DNA of 64,000 nucleotides from Rhynchopus euleeides (Eukaryota; Euglenozoa; Diplonemea; Diplonemida; Diplonemidae): NCBI GenBank assembly GCA_963210315.1, contig OY723285.1, forward strand, positions 1,612,001 through 1,676,000, read 5' to 3'. This document shows, piece by piece, positions 18,058 to 28,206 of this stretch. Numbering within the stretch: the stretch's first letter is position 1; every line of letters starts with the position of its first letter. The notes under the pieces are model-generated. The model searched no databases. It had not been told where the DNA came from and saw only the letters and a list, made by a program, of their open reading frames with translations. Made by a program: the position numbers and the translations under genes.

Positions 18058-19401
18058 ATGGCACCCCGCACCACCACAGCACCGGCAGACCCAGAGCCGG
18101 AGCCAGGGCCGTGCCACCAAGCCACCCACCAGACATCGGGACTGCACCACCGGGGGTCATCGAGACGCTTTCCCGCCACCACCACCACCACCACCACCGC
18201 TAAGGCGGCCCCAACGCACCCTGCTGTCGAGAGCTCCGTTCTCTCTGGGGCCAGGCATGGTGGGGCGAGGGCTGCGAGCATTGCCAGCAGTAGGCCGTCG
18301 CCAGAGGATGAGGCGCGTATAGCGGAGCTGGTGGGCAACCTGGAGCTGCAGGACCTGATGCAGCAGACGCTGCCGCAGGACGGGGAGACGCCCAACACGA
18401 CGGAGGCAGCCATAGCAGAGGCGCTGGAGGCGAAGCCCGGATCATCTGCCCCGCAGAGCTGGCAGTGGAGGGAGCGGATATTCTCCTGGCTGTGGCCCGA
18501 GACGCGCCGCATCACGCGGGACGACGTGCGGGGGTTCGAGGTGCTGATGTTCAAACACAACAGGGCGCGCAGGGGGCCCGAGCGCCTGGCGGCTCTGGAG
18601 AGGACCAGCAGGCTGAAGCATCAGATCCTGAGGGAGAACCCTGCGGAGGACACGCTGAGCTTCCTGCAGCTGCAGGAGTTCATGAGCTTCAACAACGAGG
18701 AGGCGAGGCAGAAGGTGTTGGATGAGCAGAGGCAGGGGCAGCAGCAGCAGCAGCAGCAACAACAGCAGCAGCAGCAGAAGCCTGCACCTGCTGCGGATGA
18801 GCCGCAGCCGCAGCCGCAGGCTGCGGCGGGGTTGCAGCGGCGTGGGTCCTGGAGGCAGCAGCACCAGCAGGCGGAGCGCAGTGCGGCAGCTCCCGTTTTG
18901 GGTGCGCGGTCTGACTCGTCGCTCTCCCGCATGCGGTCCCGCAAGTCTGCTGGTGGTGGTGGTGGTGGTGGTGGTGTTGTGCCATCCCGCCCCAAGTCGG
19001 CTCTCGAAGCGCTGTCGGAGCAGCGGCTTGCTGCGGCTTGTGGTGGTGGTGGCGGCGGCGGCGGCCCTGGAGGGGCCGCGGAGTGCAGAGGCGAGGGGGG
19101 TGTGCGCGGCGGCTATGTGCCGGAGGGGGTGGTGGAGGAGGGGCGAGGGTGTGAGGAGGGTGAGGGTGAGGAGGAGGAGGACGGGGAGGGCTCCGTGCGG
19201 CGCAGGCGGGTCGAGTTTGGGTGTGCGCCCCCGCCCAGCGATTCCGACAGGGTTCCGCTGTGGGTGGCGCTCGCGGTGCCGCTGCTGTTTGCCGTGCTGC
19301 AGATATGCTGCACGTATCATGTGGAGCCGGACATCTTCCACGACTGCCTGCTGCGGAACGGCCTGGCGAGCTACATCCCGTCGTCAGGCGCTGCCTTGTG
19401 A
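18058..19401 (+). CDS. Unrecognised protein with poly-Q, poly-G and a C-terminal membrane helix
   Basis: 447 residues, family not recognised. A helical, charged region at about 80-226 (WRERIFSWLWPETRRITRDDVRGFEV..LKHQILRENPAEDTLSFLQLQEFMSF) is the likely folded part. It is followed by a run of Gln (about 227-240), several Gly runs, an acidic Glu block (about 360-378) and a hydrophobic helix (about 399-418, VPLWVALAVPLLFAVLQIC) with a 29-residue tail. A single C-terminal helix and no signal peptide suggest a tail-anchored protein facing the cytosol (inference). The ATG at 18058 follows a C-rich tract and ACACC. Repeat tracts are encoded by CAG and GGT runs and may vary in length between strains. 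Confidence 0.7.
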   Translation: MAPRTTTAPADPEPEPGPCHQATHQTSGLHHRGSSRRFPATTTTTTTAKAAPTHPAVESSVLSGARHGGARAASIASSRPSPEDEARIAELVGNLELQDLMQQTLPQDGETPNTTEAAIAEALEAKPGSSAPQSWQWRERIFSWLWPETRRITRDDVRGFEVLMFKHNRARRGPERLAALERTSRLKHQILRENPAEDTLSFLQLQEFMSFNNEEARQKVLDEQRQGQQQQQQQQQQQQQKPAPAADEPQPQPQAAAGLQRRGSWRQQHQQAERSAAAPVLGARSDSSLSRMRSRKSAGGGGGGGGVVPSRPKSALEALSEQRLAAACGGGGGGGGPGGAAECRGEGGVRGGYVPEGVVEEGRGCEEGEGEEEEDGEGSVRRRRVEFGCAPPPSDSDRVPLWVALAVPLLFAVLQICCTYHVEPDIFHDCLLRNGLASYIPSSGAAL

Positions 19402-20399
19402 ACAGACATAGAGAGACGCAGAGGGCTGGGGTAAAAAGGGTGAGTGGGTTGAGTCCTGTCAGGCGGGTGAGGGTGGGGGCGGGTAAAAGCCCGGTCAGAG
19501 AGTCATGGCCTCCATCAGGCGATGCCAGTTCGCGAACCCCAAACTGCAATAACAACGAAAAAAGCTCAGCTCAGGATGTGTGTGTGGTTTCACGCCACCG
19601 ACCCTCGGTACCCAGACCCCCCCTTTCCAGGGGCGAAGGGTTGCACAGATTTCCTTTTGTGGGTGCGTCAAGGTTTTGGCCCAGGCGGATGGTGTGGAGT
19701 TTGAAGCTTGGATCGTTCTTTCTCTCTTTCCCTGTTTCTCTCTCAAGCGATTCACACTTGTGCCGCTGGGGTGCTGCCCCCCTCCCTGAAGACAAAAGCA
19801 AGCGGCACGCAGCTCTCTCTCTCTCTCTCGCTCTCTCTCTCGGGTCGCAGGAGCAGAGGGGAAATGTGTTACTCCGGTGTGTGGCAGGGTGCTGCTGATA
19901 TGTTTCGTATTCGTTCCGATGGGCGGAGGAGAGATTGCCTTCACTCCCCCCCTGTGCCAGAACTGCACCAGGGTGTGTGTGTGTGTGGCACCCTTGTTCT
20001 GTGAGAGGGGCAGGAGAAGGGGGAGGTGCTTCACCTCTCTGCACCTTAGAGCTGAAGGCTTCCTGATCTATATTCTGCTTGCAAAAAATGGAAGAAACTC
20101 ACAGTGGGCTGTTTCTCGTGCGTGCCCAAAAAAAGGCAACGGGGTTTTGACGGCGGCACGCAAAGTTGGTCCGAAACTAAACTGCTCCCCCGGAGTGAAG
20201 GGAGATCATTCTTGTGATCCCTTCCACTTCTATTTCACTACCCACCCACCCCCCCCCCCCTCTCTCTCTCTCTCTCTCCTCCCCTACCCCCTGCTGCTCT
20301 CTGCCACAGCCTCTCCACTGCACAGTGCCACACACCCTCCTCCTCCGCGCAGGGACAGGGGAGGCCAGTGGAAGCCCTCGCGGCTCTTCACTCTTCCTA
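19402..20399. other. Spacer with microsatellites and a hairpin/poly-C repeat
   Basis: No gene supported. It has CT-dinucleotide runs (about 19808-19842 and 20259-20280) and a third copy of the hairpin plus poly-C repeat at 20193-20262. Confidence 0.55.
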
Positions 20400-20921
20400 A
20401 TGCTGCGGCGAACCGCCTTGGCCCTCGTGGAGGGTGACAAGGCGTACACGCTGCTGGGCGTGCGGCGTGACTTCGACGTTGCGACAATCCGGAACCACTG
20501 GCGGAAGCGGGCGAAGAAGGAGCATCCGGATATGTTCCCAAACATGGATGACGAGGGGAAGAAGGTGCAGGCGGGGAGGTTTGCGGAACTCAAGCAGGCG
20601 TGGGCTTGGATCGAGGCGAACCATGAGGAGCAGGGGCATGAGGAGATCAAAGAGGCGGCGCGGTTTCAGGCAGCTGCGCAGTCGCACCCGCAGGATAAGC
20701 GACCTGCTGCGCCGGAGTCGCGTGACTTTGGCGACAGCAAGAAGAAGAATTCTGCCGCAGCCCAGCAGGCGCGGGATTTCATCAACAAGAAGAACGCATC
20801 GAGAGCGACCTTCAAGGAAGATGGGACGGAGCGGTCCACATACTCCCAGAAGAACCCCGGGAAGGTGCCGAAGTTTCAGTTCACCTCTTCCACCATGCCC
20901 GGCCGCCCGTCCCGCCGTTAG
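20400..20921 (+). CDS. J-domain (DnaJ-like) protein
   Basis: 173 residues. The N-terminus MLRRTALALVEGD is followed at once by a J domain: DKAYTLLGVRRDFDVATIRNHWRKRAKKEHPD with the HPD motif at residues 42-44, then helix IV. J domains stimulate Hsp70 ATPase activity. There is no Gly/Phe region, zinc domain or substrate-binding domain, so this is a type III J protein. The remaining 95 residues are charged and Gln/Ala-rich with no clear fold. The first ten residues are basic and hydrophobic without acidic residues, which would fit a short mitochondrial presequence, but the J domain begins so early that this is uncertain. The ATG at 20400 is chosen because upstream in-frame sequence reads through a repeat. 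Confidence 0.85.
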   Translation: MLRRTALALVEGDKAYTLLGVRRDFDVATIRNHWRKRAKKEHPDMFPNMDDEGKKVQAGRFAELKQAWAWIEANHEEQGHEEIKEAARFQAAAQSHPQDKRPAAPESRDFGDSKKKNSAAAQQARDFINKKNASRATFKEDGTERSTYSQKNPGKVPKFQFTSSTMPGRPSRR

Positions 20922-21359
20922 GGCCGGGGTGGGTGGGGTGGTGTGTTGAAGGAGGGAGGCAGTGTTGTGACCCCGTGTTGTTTGAAACAATCACGCCCCC
21001 CTTTTCCCCCTCGTTGTTGCGAAGGGTGGGGTGGTGGTGGGCGCTGTGTGCACGACACGTGTGTGAGGAGGGTAGTGGTGGTTTCGGCTGTGCATGCGTT
21101 TGCCGCCCCTCACCCAGACACGCGCCCTCTCTCTCTCTCTCTCTGATGCCCTTTGGTGTGGCTTTGCTCACAGAAAGCTGGGCAGCAAGGTTGGAAGGGG
21201 GGGGGGGGGAGGGAAGTGTCCCTCCAGGGGTTCTGAGGATTCCCCACCCTTCACCGCTCCCCCACCCCCATCTCCATGCCCGCCCCTCGCAGTTGCGTAC
21301 GGCTTCATTGTGCCGGGAGGTGGTGTGCACGAGGAGAGGGGGGGGGCATTCAAATCACA

Positions 21360-21395
<36 letters not shown>

Positions 21396-21572
21396 GGTGG
21401 GCTAGGACCCGTGCAGGGTTAACCCACCTAAAAAGTGATCAACACACCCACACACACGTGTTTGCCTGTTTGCCATCGATTTCCACCCAAACCCCCTCCC
21501 AGGCCAGGGTAGGGCTGGGCTAGGGCAGGGTGTGCTTGTCCACGTTGCAAGCGGAGGCCTGCCTGTCGCGCC
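20922..21572. other. Spacer with CA microsatellite
   Basis: No gene supported. A (CA)n run of about 38 nt lies at 21355-21393, with a CT run at 21128-21143. Confidence 0.6.
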
Positions 21573-24094
21573 ATGTCTGATGCGGTCGTTGCCACGCTCA
21601 CCGCAGGTGAGCAGGCTCACCTGATCGAGCAGCGCCGCGAAGTATGTGTTGCCGGATGCTGTTGCGCGGCCCCCAGGGGCGGATGCCGTGAGGCAGCTTG
21701 TTGCTTGTCGGGGCTGCAGCCAAACGCTGCAGGATGGGGCACTGGGATTCCCACCTCTGGTTCCTCTTGTGTTTTGGGCTTCGGGGTTTTATGCGGGTCA
21801 TGGATTCACGGGGTCTGGAGATGTCACACCCACCCACCACACTCTGCAGGTGCGCGACAAGTTCAATGAGCTTCTGTACCGGCTCGAAGTGATCAAGCGC
21901 CTTGGCGAGCCCAGGTCTGCCCGCAATTGCAACTGCCATGCTTCCCTGCCTCGATTGGCCCTGCCTTTTGGTCAGTAAGGCCAATTGCTTTGCCGCTGTC
22001 TGTGCCAGGAGAGGACACACTGCCTCCTCTGGGGCTGTCAGATTGTCTCCCTCTTTTGTGAAGTTGTACACCGAGGCTGCACAAACAAACGCATTGGGGG
22101 CCTTCGCTCAGGAGTGCAGAAAAGTGAGCCGCCTCACAGAAAGAGGAGACAAAACTGACACAGCTTGACACAGAGCGGAGGCTCCCAGAGGATGCAGTGT
22201 GTCCTCTCCTGGCAACTGGTCCGGATTATGTACACCGGCTCCTTCTTGTGAAGCGACTCACTTTTCTGCACTTCTGAGTGAAGGCGCACCCTCTGCGCTT
22301 GAAGGCAACCCGGATATCCCATCCCGCCCAGGCCACGCAAAAAAAAATGGCAAAACCAATGCACCTTGTTGTCTGCATTTGAAGCGACTGCATCCCCTTC
22401 CCCCTCCCACCACCGCCATGCGCATACAGCTTTGGCGACAACCCCGAGCAGTATCTGCGGAGTATGAAGATCGACGATGCCACCTTCAACACCGACATCC
22501 CTTCTGAGCTGCGCCGGATAGAGGTCCTCCTGCGGGAGCAGAAGCTCGAGCAGCAGTGGAAGAAGGAGGGTCGCGGGGCTGGGCTGGGCGACGAGCAGCA
22601 GGCGATGCAGGACTGGGTGCACGGGCAGCTCGAACAGGGCGCTGCGTCTGAGGTGCAGCTGAAGCTGCCGTACAAGGCAAAGGTGTGTGCCACCTGGTGG
22701 TTTCGGGGGGTTGGGGAGAGGGTAATGCGGGTGTGCATCCCGCGTGGGGCACTTTTGTGGGGTTCTTTGGAGGTGAACCTGCAGGCCCGCCCAACCACCC
22801 GGTCTTCCTCACAGCTGAACACACATATGGACGCGACTATCGCAAACAAGAACGACGACTACGAAACGTCGTTGCTCGAGAGGGACCAGCAGGCTCACAA
22901 GGGGCCAGGTGACCGTGTGCATGTATGTTGGCTTGTGGCTTGTTGTGTGTCCGGTGTGCTGTCACTTCACGATCCAGCAAGGGGCACAGCTGGCTTTCCC
23001 CAAAACGAGCTTGCTTGCCACCGGGGGGCCTTCGCTCTGCGCCACGCTGTGTTCAAACTGTGTCGCTTTGCAGCCAGTTTTGTGAGGTGGTTCACTTTTT
23101 TCTCACCTTTCTGCACTACTGTGCATAGAAGACCCCATTGTCTACCAAACAAGAGAGTCGTCAGAGAGCATGCACAGCGTGTTTTCGCTGTGACAGCAAC
23201 ACAGAACCCCGTACGCTTCGTCTTCTGTCGTGTGGGTCATCCATTCCCCCCTCTACCCACCGCACACCCACCCTGCAGTACAACGGGCGCAACGCGATGG
23301 TGCTGAAGGTCGCGCGTGGGATGTGCGAGGTCCGGTGGGACAAGAAGGACCCGGAGGGGGAGGAGACCTCAATGGTCCCTGCCAGCGAGGTCTACCTGCT
23401 GAGCAAAGCCCACCCCGCGCTGGCCATCACTGCCGAGTCGCGCACCGTGGAGAGGTACCTGAGGGGCAGGCAGCGCAACAATGCGCAGAGCACGCTTGCC
23501 TCACTGTTTTCTGACCCCGACGGCTCGACACCTGCATTCCTGCAAACCGGAACCGATGGGAGCCGGAGGGCGGTGGTGGAGCGGTCGCAGCGGGAGCGGC
23601 GCTCGAAGATGATGATTGCACGGACGCCCCAGCCAGGTTCGTCGCGCGCCACGTCGAGCCGAAGCAAGCTCAACGTGCAGTCGAAGTTCCGGGAGAAGCC
23701 GCCGTTCGCACAGCCCGGTGCCCAGGAGATGCAGATCAGCAAGGAGGACGGGAAGCCGCTGGGGCTGATCTTCGACCCGGAGACGCTGTGCCTCCTGGAG
23801 GCGCAGAAGGACACGCCTGCAGAGGCGTTCGACAAGTTCCGCGGGATGCGCATCACGCACGTCAGCACGCGGGACGACCCCCAGTTCTCCAACGACGAGG
23901 GGGTGCACAGCGCTGCGCAGCTGCGTAAGGCGCTGGGGCGTGCGCAGGAGAGCCAGGATGTTGCGGTCCGCTTCGAGACCTGGACCCAGCGCCGTGCCGT
24001 GGAGAAGAAGAAGCGCGAGTTCCGCGAGAAGCTTGTCGCGAAGGGGAAGGGCGGGGCGGCGGCACCGCGCGACTCCCGCACCGCACGGGAGTAG
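21573..24094 (+). CDS. Five-exon PDZ-like protein, copy 1
   Basis: Exons 21573-21641, 21850-21914, 22430-22682, 22815-22922 and 23279-24094 give 436 residues. All four introns are GT-AG (GTATGT, GTCTGC, GTGTGT, GTATGT donors; CAG acceptors), and reading frame is kept at each join. Support for the model: the last two introns have the same position and phase in the paralogue at 31480-33164, and exon 4 is 108 nt in both. Residues 46-129 are helical with QQWKKEGRGAGL; about 165-205 look like a small SH3/Tudor-type barrel (VLKVARGMCEVRWDKKD); about 321-405 look like a PDZ domain with a PLGLIF carboxylate loop. Family and function not recognised. Introns 2 and 4 each contain a family A short element. 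Confidence 0.82.
22098..22186. mobile_element. MITE-like family A element in intron 2
   Basis: GGGCCTTCGCTC at the left and a degenerate GAGCGGAGGCTCCC at the right; interior like 3864-3955. A second, more decayed reverse-oriented piece (GAAGCGACTCACTTTTCTGCAC) lies at about 22250-22295 in the same intron. Confidence 0.7.
23026..23136. mobile_element. MITE-like family A element in intron 4
   Basis: GGGCCTTCGCTC left end; interior AAACTGTGTCGCTTTGCAGCC parallels 5709-5819; the right end is degenerate. It sits entirely inside intron 4 of the PDZ-like gene. Confidence 0.7.
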
Positions 24095-25284
24095 CTCTGC
24101 AGCGTGCCCACGCAGCAACAGCGTCAGCCCGAGCTCCCTCCACCCACTCCACCTCCTCCCTGGGCAGCTGGCACCACTCCCAGTACCGTTTGTGTGCTGT
24201 CCGCCTGCCCTGCCCCCCCCACCCTATGCTGGTATCCAGCCCTTCTGTGCAGATTACCCCCGCCCCCCCGCCCCCAAACACCCTTGTCAATCTTTCTATT
24301 ATCCCTCAGCTTCGGCTCCCCCCTTCTCCACCAGAAAAAGAAAAAGAAAAGAAGAGCAAATTGACTCGCCACACATGCGGCCAGGTGGGCCTAATCTTCA
24401 GGAGGGTGGGGGTGTGTGGGAGTGAGGTGGTTGTTCATTCGTTTATCCTCGTGCCGGTCTTGCTGGTCCCTTCAAAAAAGCGCACTTCGCACGTCTGTTC
24501 GGGAGGAGGGGGGAGGGTGAGGTAGAATGCCGAAGGGAACCCCCGTGGAAGGGACACCGGATCGGAAAGCCTTATAGGGCAGGAGGCAGTTTTCCAGTCC
24601 ACCAATCCACTTGCCGGGAAGCGGACAGAGGCTTTCCTAAAGTAACTCTCCCTCCGCCCCTGCCCCTCCCCTCTTTCTGGTTTGCGGGCACATAGTTTCC
24701 GGACAAGACAGGGGGTGGTGGTGGTGGTGGTGGTGGTGGGTGACATTTCCCGGAAGTGCCTTGGCTTTTATATCTTCTTGTTGACACCACACCCAGCCAG
24801 AATACTGCCTATCACACCCCCTCCCCTCGCGCCCCCTCCGCCGCCCATCCCTCCCTCCCCCCCCCGCTTCCCCCGCCGCTGTGTTCAGTTTTGTCTAGAC
24901 TTTGGATCGATCCCCCCCCCCCCCCTTTCTGCTTTATCCCCCGCCCGCCCTCCCTCCCCCTGATTTGTCCTGCCTTGTTTCCTTCCCCTCTGGACGGGCC
25001 TACGATGCGCTCTCTCTCCATGCCCTACAGCCGAAAAACGGCACGAACACGGCGGCTCTGTCTTCATGTCCTTCCTGTGCGGATGTATCCCCGCGGAAAA
25101 ATATTCGCACCTGGGTGGGTCTTAGCTATATCGGCATGTTTTGTGCGCTGGTTCGTTGCATGCGTGCGGGGTGTGTGTGTGTGTGTGAGCACAATGCGCT
25201 GCCAACAAGTCTTCTTTGCGAGAGACCAGGGGCCCGGTTAGTGCAAAAATATAAAAAATGGGTTCGTCGATTTTCACCTAAAAC
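24095..25284. other. Gene-free C-rich spacer
   Basis: No coding frame supported. It holds GGT-repeat (24713-24737) and long C tracts (for example 24911-24924). Confidence 0.5.
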
Positions 25285-25662
25285 CATGGTATGACAAAGG
25301 TCTTAATAAGAAAAGGATCTTTTCACTTCTTTCTTAAGACGTCTTAATGCAGGTGCTGCATTAAATTTCTTAAATTAATGACCCCCATTATTTTTAAGAA
25401 ATGCAGGATTTCTTAAGATTTCTTAATGAAATGATGGACATTATTTCCATATCTCCCAGCATTAAAAATGTCCATCATTCTGGAAAAGATCTTTTAAGAT
25501 CTTTTTCAGAATGATGGACATTAAAATGCTAGGCATTAAGAAACACGTCTTAAGAAATCAGTAAGAAATCTTTAAGAAATAGCCCTTTCGGCATTACATT
25601 AAGACGTCTTAAGAAATTTCGAGATTTCTTAACATTTCTTGCAAGATCTTTGTCATACCATG
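25285..25662. mobile_element. AT-rich palindromic element
   Basis: Ends are inverted repeats: CATGGTATGACAAAGGTCTT at the left and a near reverse complement (GATCTTTGTCATACCATG) at the right. The 375-bp interior is saturated with CTTAAGA-type units and self-complementary segments, including two copies of the 14-bp palindrome TTAAGACGTCTTAA and opposed AATGATGGACATT segments. Its AT content contrasts sharply with the GC-rich surroundings. No coding capacity. Confidence 0.7.
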
Positions 25663-25725
25663 TAAAACAATAGGAGGGAAAATTTTCCGAAAACGCACCG
25701 TTTTCGGCACCCCAGCGAAGACCTC
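25663..25725. repeat. Fragment of the GGTCTTCGCT / CGGTGCCGAAAACGG repeat
   Basis: The reverse strand reads GGTCTTCGCTGGGGTGCCGAAAACGGTGCG and on to TCCCTCCTATT. Related copies are at 30190-30325 and 36458-36566. The AT-rich element at 25285-25662 seems to have inserted in this copy. Confidence 0.6.
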
Positions 25726-26971
25726 CATTCTCTCTTTCTCTCTCTCTCTCTCTCTGTCTCTTTTGTATGTTGCACTGTCGTCTGTCCCCCATCCACCCAC
25801 CCTCTCCCCTTCGTCCCCATCGTGAGAATCCCCGCGCAACGTCGGGGGTGCCCGGGGTTCCCGAAAGCCGTTTCTTCAGTTCTCCAGCTCCTGCGGTGCC
25901 GTGGTGATGTGCACCTTGCCACATTTTGAGACAGCACACCACAAAGAAACCACCTCTCGGCGACCTCGGCAACGCCTCTGCCCCTTCCAGGGACCACACC
26001 ACACTGCCGCTCGTGCCACACAAACACAACTCAGTCCTCTGTTTCCTCCACGCTTGCTTTGTTCGTCCTCCCTCCATTATGGTGGGGGGGGATGCCTGCT
26101 GGCGGCCATCCATTCAACACATGCAGGGAAGGCGAATTCCAGGGTGGGGTAGGGGGGGGGGGGGGGAGAGGGACGAGCGACAAGGTGCGGCGAAGGTGGT
26201 GGTGGTGGAGGGGAGGGGGAGAAGTGCCAAACAAATCCAACAAAAGGGGGGGGGGTGGGAGAGGGGAAAGGGGGTGGGTGGGGGGGGGGTTCTCTTGCCG
26301 CCAGTGACACAGCGCGTCTTGCGAGGGGGGGGGGGGGGTGCTGGACGTTGATTTTTTGCTAGAAGATCCAAAGAACAGGCGATGCAGTTTGGGTTGGCAA
26401 CGCACGGAGGGACAACCCAACTGCATGCAGCCCCCCCCCTGCCCCCTGCCCCTTCCAGCCCGAAGTCAGGCGCCACCAGAACGAATGTGTTTGCCGAAAT
26501 GGAATACGGCTCCAGCAGGGAACCCGTATCCCCTCAGGTTCCTCTTATGTGCGAGCGGCATTTCGACATTTTTCTGTGGGGTGTGGGTGGGTGTGTGGGT
26601 ATTTCTCTGTGTGGTGCAGACAGCGTGCGTTTTTTTGGTACGTTTTCACCAGGTGTATTTCTAGTGGGGGATGAGGATGAGTCTTTTTGGCATCCGCCCT
26701 TTTTCCGGTTTTTTTCCAGCCAAAACCAGGTTTTTTTTCCAGCAAAAAACCGTTTTTATTCCCGGTAATATAGAACCTCAGCCAAAATTGTGAGGAGCCG
26801 GGATCGTACAGTCATATTATTACCGGGCTGGAAAATTTTTTTCCCGGCTGGTTTTCAGCTAAATTTTGCAGGGAGCGGGAAATTTTCTATATTGGGCGGG
26901 AAATATAGTGATTTTCAGCGGGAAAATATAGTAAATGGCTGAAATCCCTGCTAAAAATCGCCGGGAAAATA

Positions 26972-27290
26972 TACCGTATACGTAAATATTTTGGAACGTA
27001 AATATTATGGAACGTAAATATTTTGGAACGCTGGTGGGTTGGCGTTCCAGATTTTTTTCGTTCCATAATATTTACAGGGCTTTCTGCGACTCGGGGACTT
27101 GGACCAGGTGATCGGACGGCATACAGAGTCCCTGACGGGACCTACTCGTGCACTTTTCGCGCGATTCCTGACGCAAGCCGTCCTCACCACCGAGTCCCCA
27201 ACTGGCCCTGTAAATATTATGGAACGGACCGGCCAAAAATGGGCCCGTTCCATAATATTTATGTTCCATAATATTTACGTATACGGTAGT
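26972..27290. mobile_element. Nested 319-bp element with TACCGTATACG ends
   Basis: TACCGTATACGTAAATATTT at the left is mirrored at the right by a near-perfect reverse complement. GGAACGTAAATATTATGGAACG-type units repeat inside each end, and a second inverted pair (TTTACAGGGC / GCCCTGTAAA) lies further in. The centre has no coding capacity. It lies in the left arm of the recombinase element. Confidence 0.75.
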
Positions 27291-27916
27291 AAATTTTTCC
27301 CGGCCAAAAAGTGAAAATTTTCACCCAAAATTTTCACCCAAAAAAATGCCAAAAAATTCCAAAAATTTGGAAATTTTTGCATTTTCGGTCCCAAAAACCG
27401 AAAAATGGCTGGTTTCTGACCAAACAGGCCTTCCTGTCACAGGAATGTCGTCTAGATCGTGAGCTGTGGCTGTTGTGGGCGGGGAAGGCTGCAAGAAGGG
27501 CAGAACGTCCATTTCCTGGCGGTGCTCAGTCAGGAAATGCACGAGGAAGTACCCTCACGGCCCACACATCAGAAGATATCACCCAACTTCATGACACACT
27601 CGAGAATCAGGGCACAGAAGCCCACCGAGGACAACTTTTGTTGTCAGGAGCACACAGACAAGATGCCGCTCACACAGTCTGCTCAACATACTCGAGAATG
27701 CAGTGCCCGAGGCCCCAGGGATCTGCCAGGAGAAGCTCCAGGGTAAATGATCAGTATCTGTAGCCCCAGCGTCGCAGGATTGGGGGTGCAAAGTATCGGG
27801 AGACACCTCTCCCACACACCCTTCCCTCTCCCAACAGGCCTCCAAGTTGCTCCTCACAATTTTGACCTCGGTCTATATTACCGGGAATAATAGCTATTTA
27901 TTACCGGTAATAATAA

Positions 27917-28082
27917 AGTACTTTATGGATTGAGGGTAATTACGTCCCCGAAGCAAGGTCCGAGGGTGTTTTGTTCCCCGAGGGAAGGCCCGAGGGCGAA
28001 GCCCGAGGGCCTTCCCGAGGGGAACAAAAACACCCGAGTACCTTGCTGAGGGGACGTAATTTCCCGAAATCCAGAAAGTACT
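27917..28082. repeat. Left long hairpin with periodic CCCGAGGG units
   Basis: Arms of about 80 nt fold around GGGCGAAGCCC. Pairing is interrupted only at regular sites where both arms carry GA on the same strand, so CCCGAGGG faces CCCGAGGG, giving tandem G-A mismatches. On the left arm the GA sites are spaced 18, 12, 18 and 12 nt. Confidence 0.85.
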
Positions 28083-28206
28083 CAATTAGGACCGGTTATA
28101 TGGTAGTTTGTTAACGGTCCTGAAACCATTATAATCGGTTACCTGCAGAAAGCCTCCGTAGTACCAGAGCCACAACCTCCACAGATCACGCAACATCACA
28201 CACATC

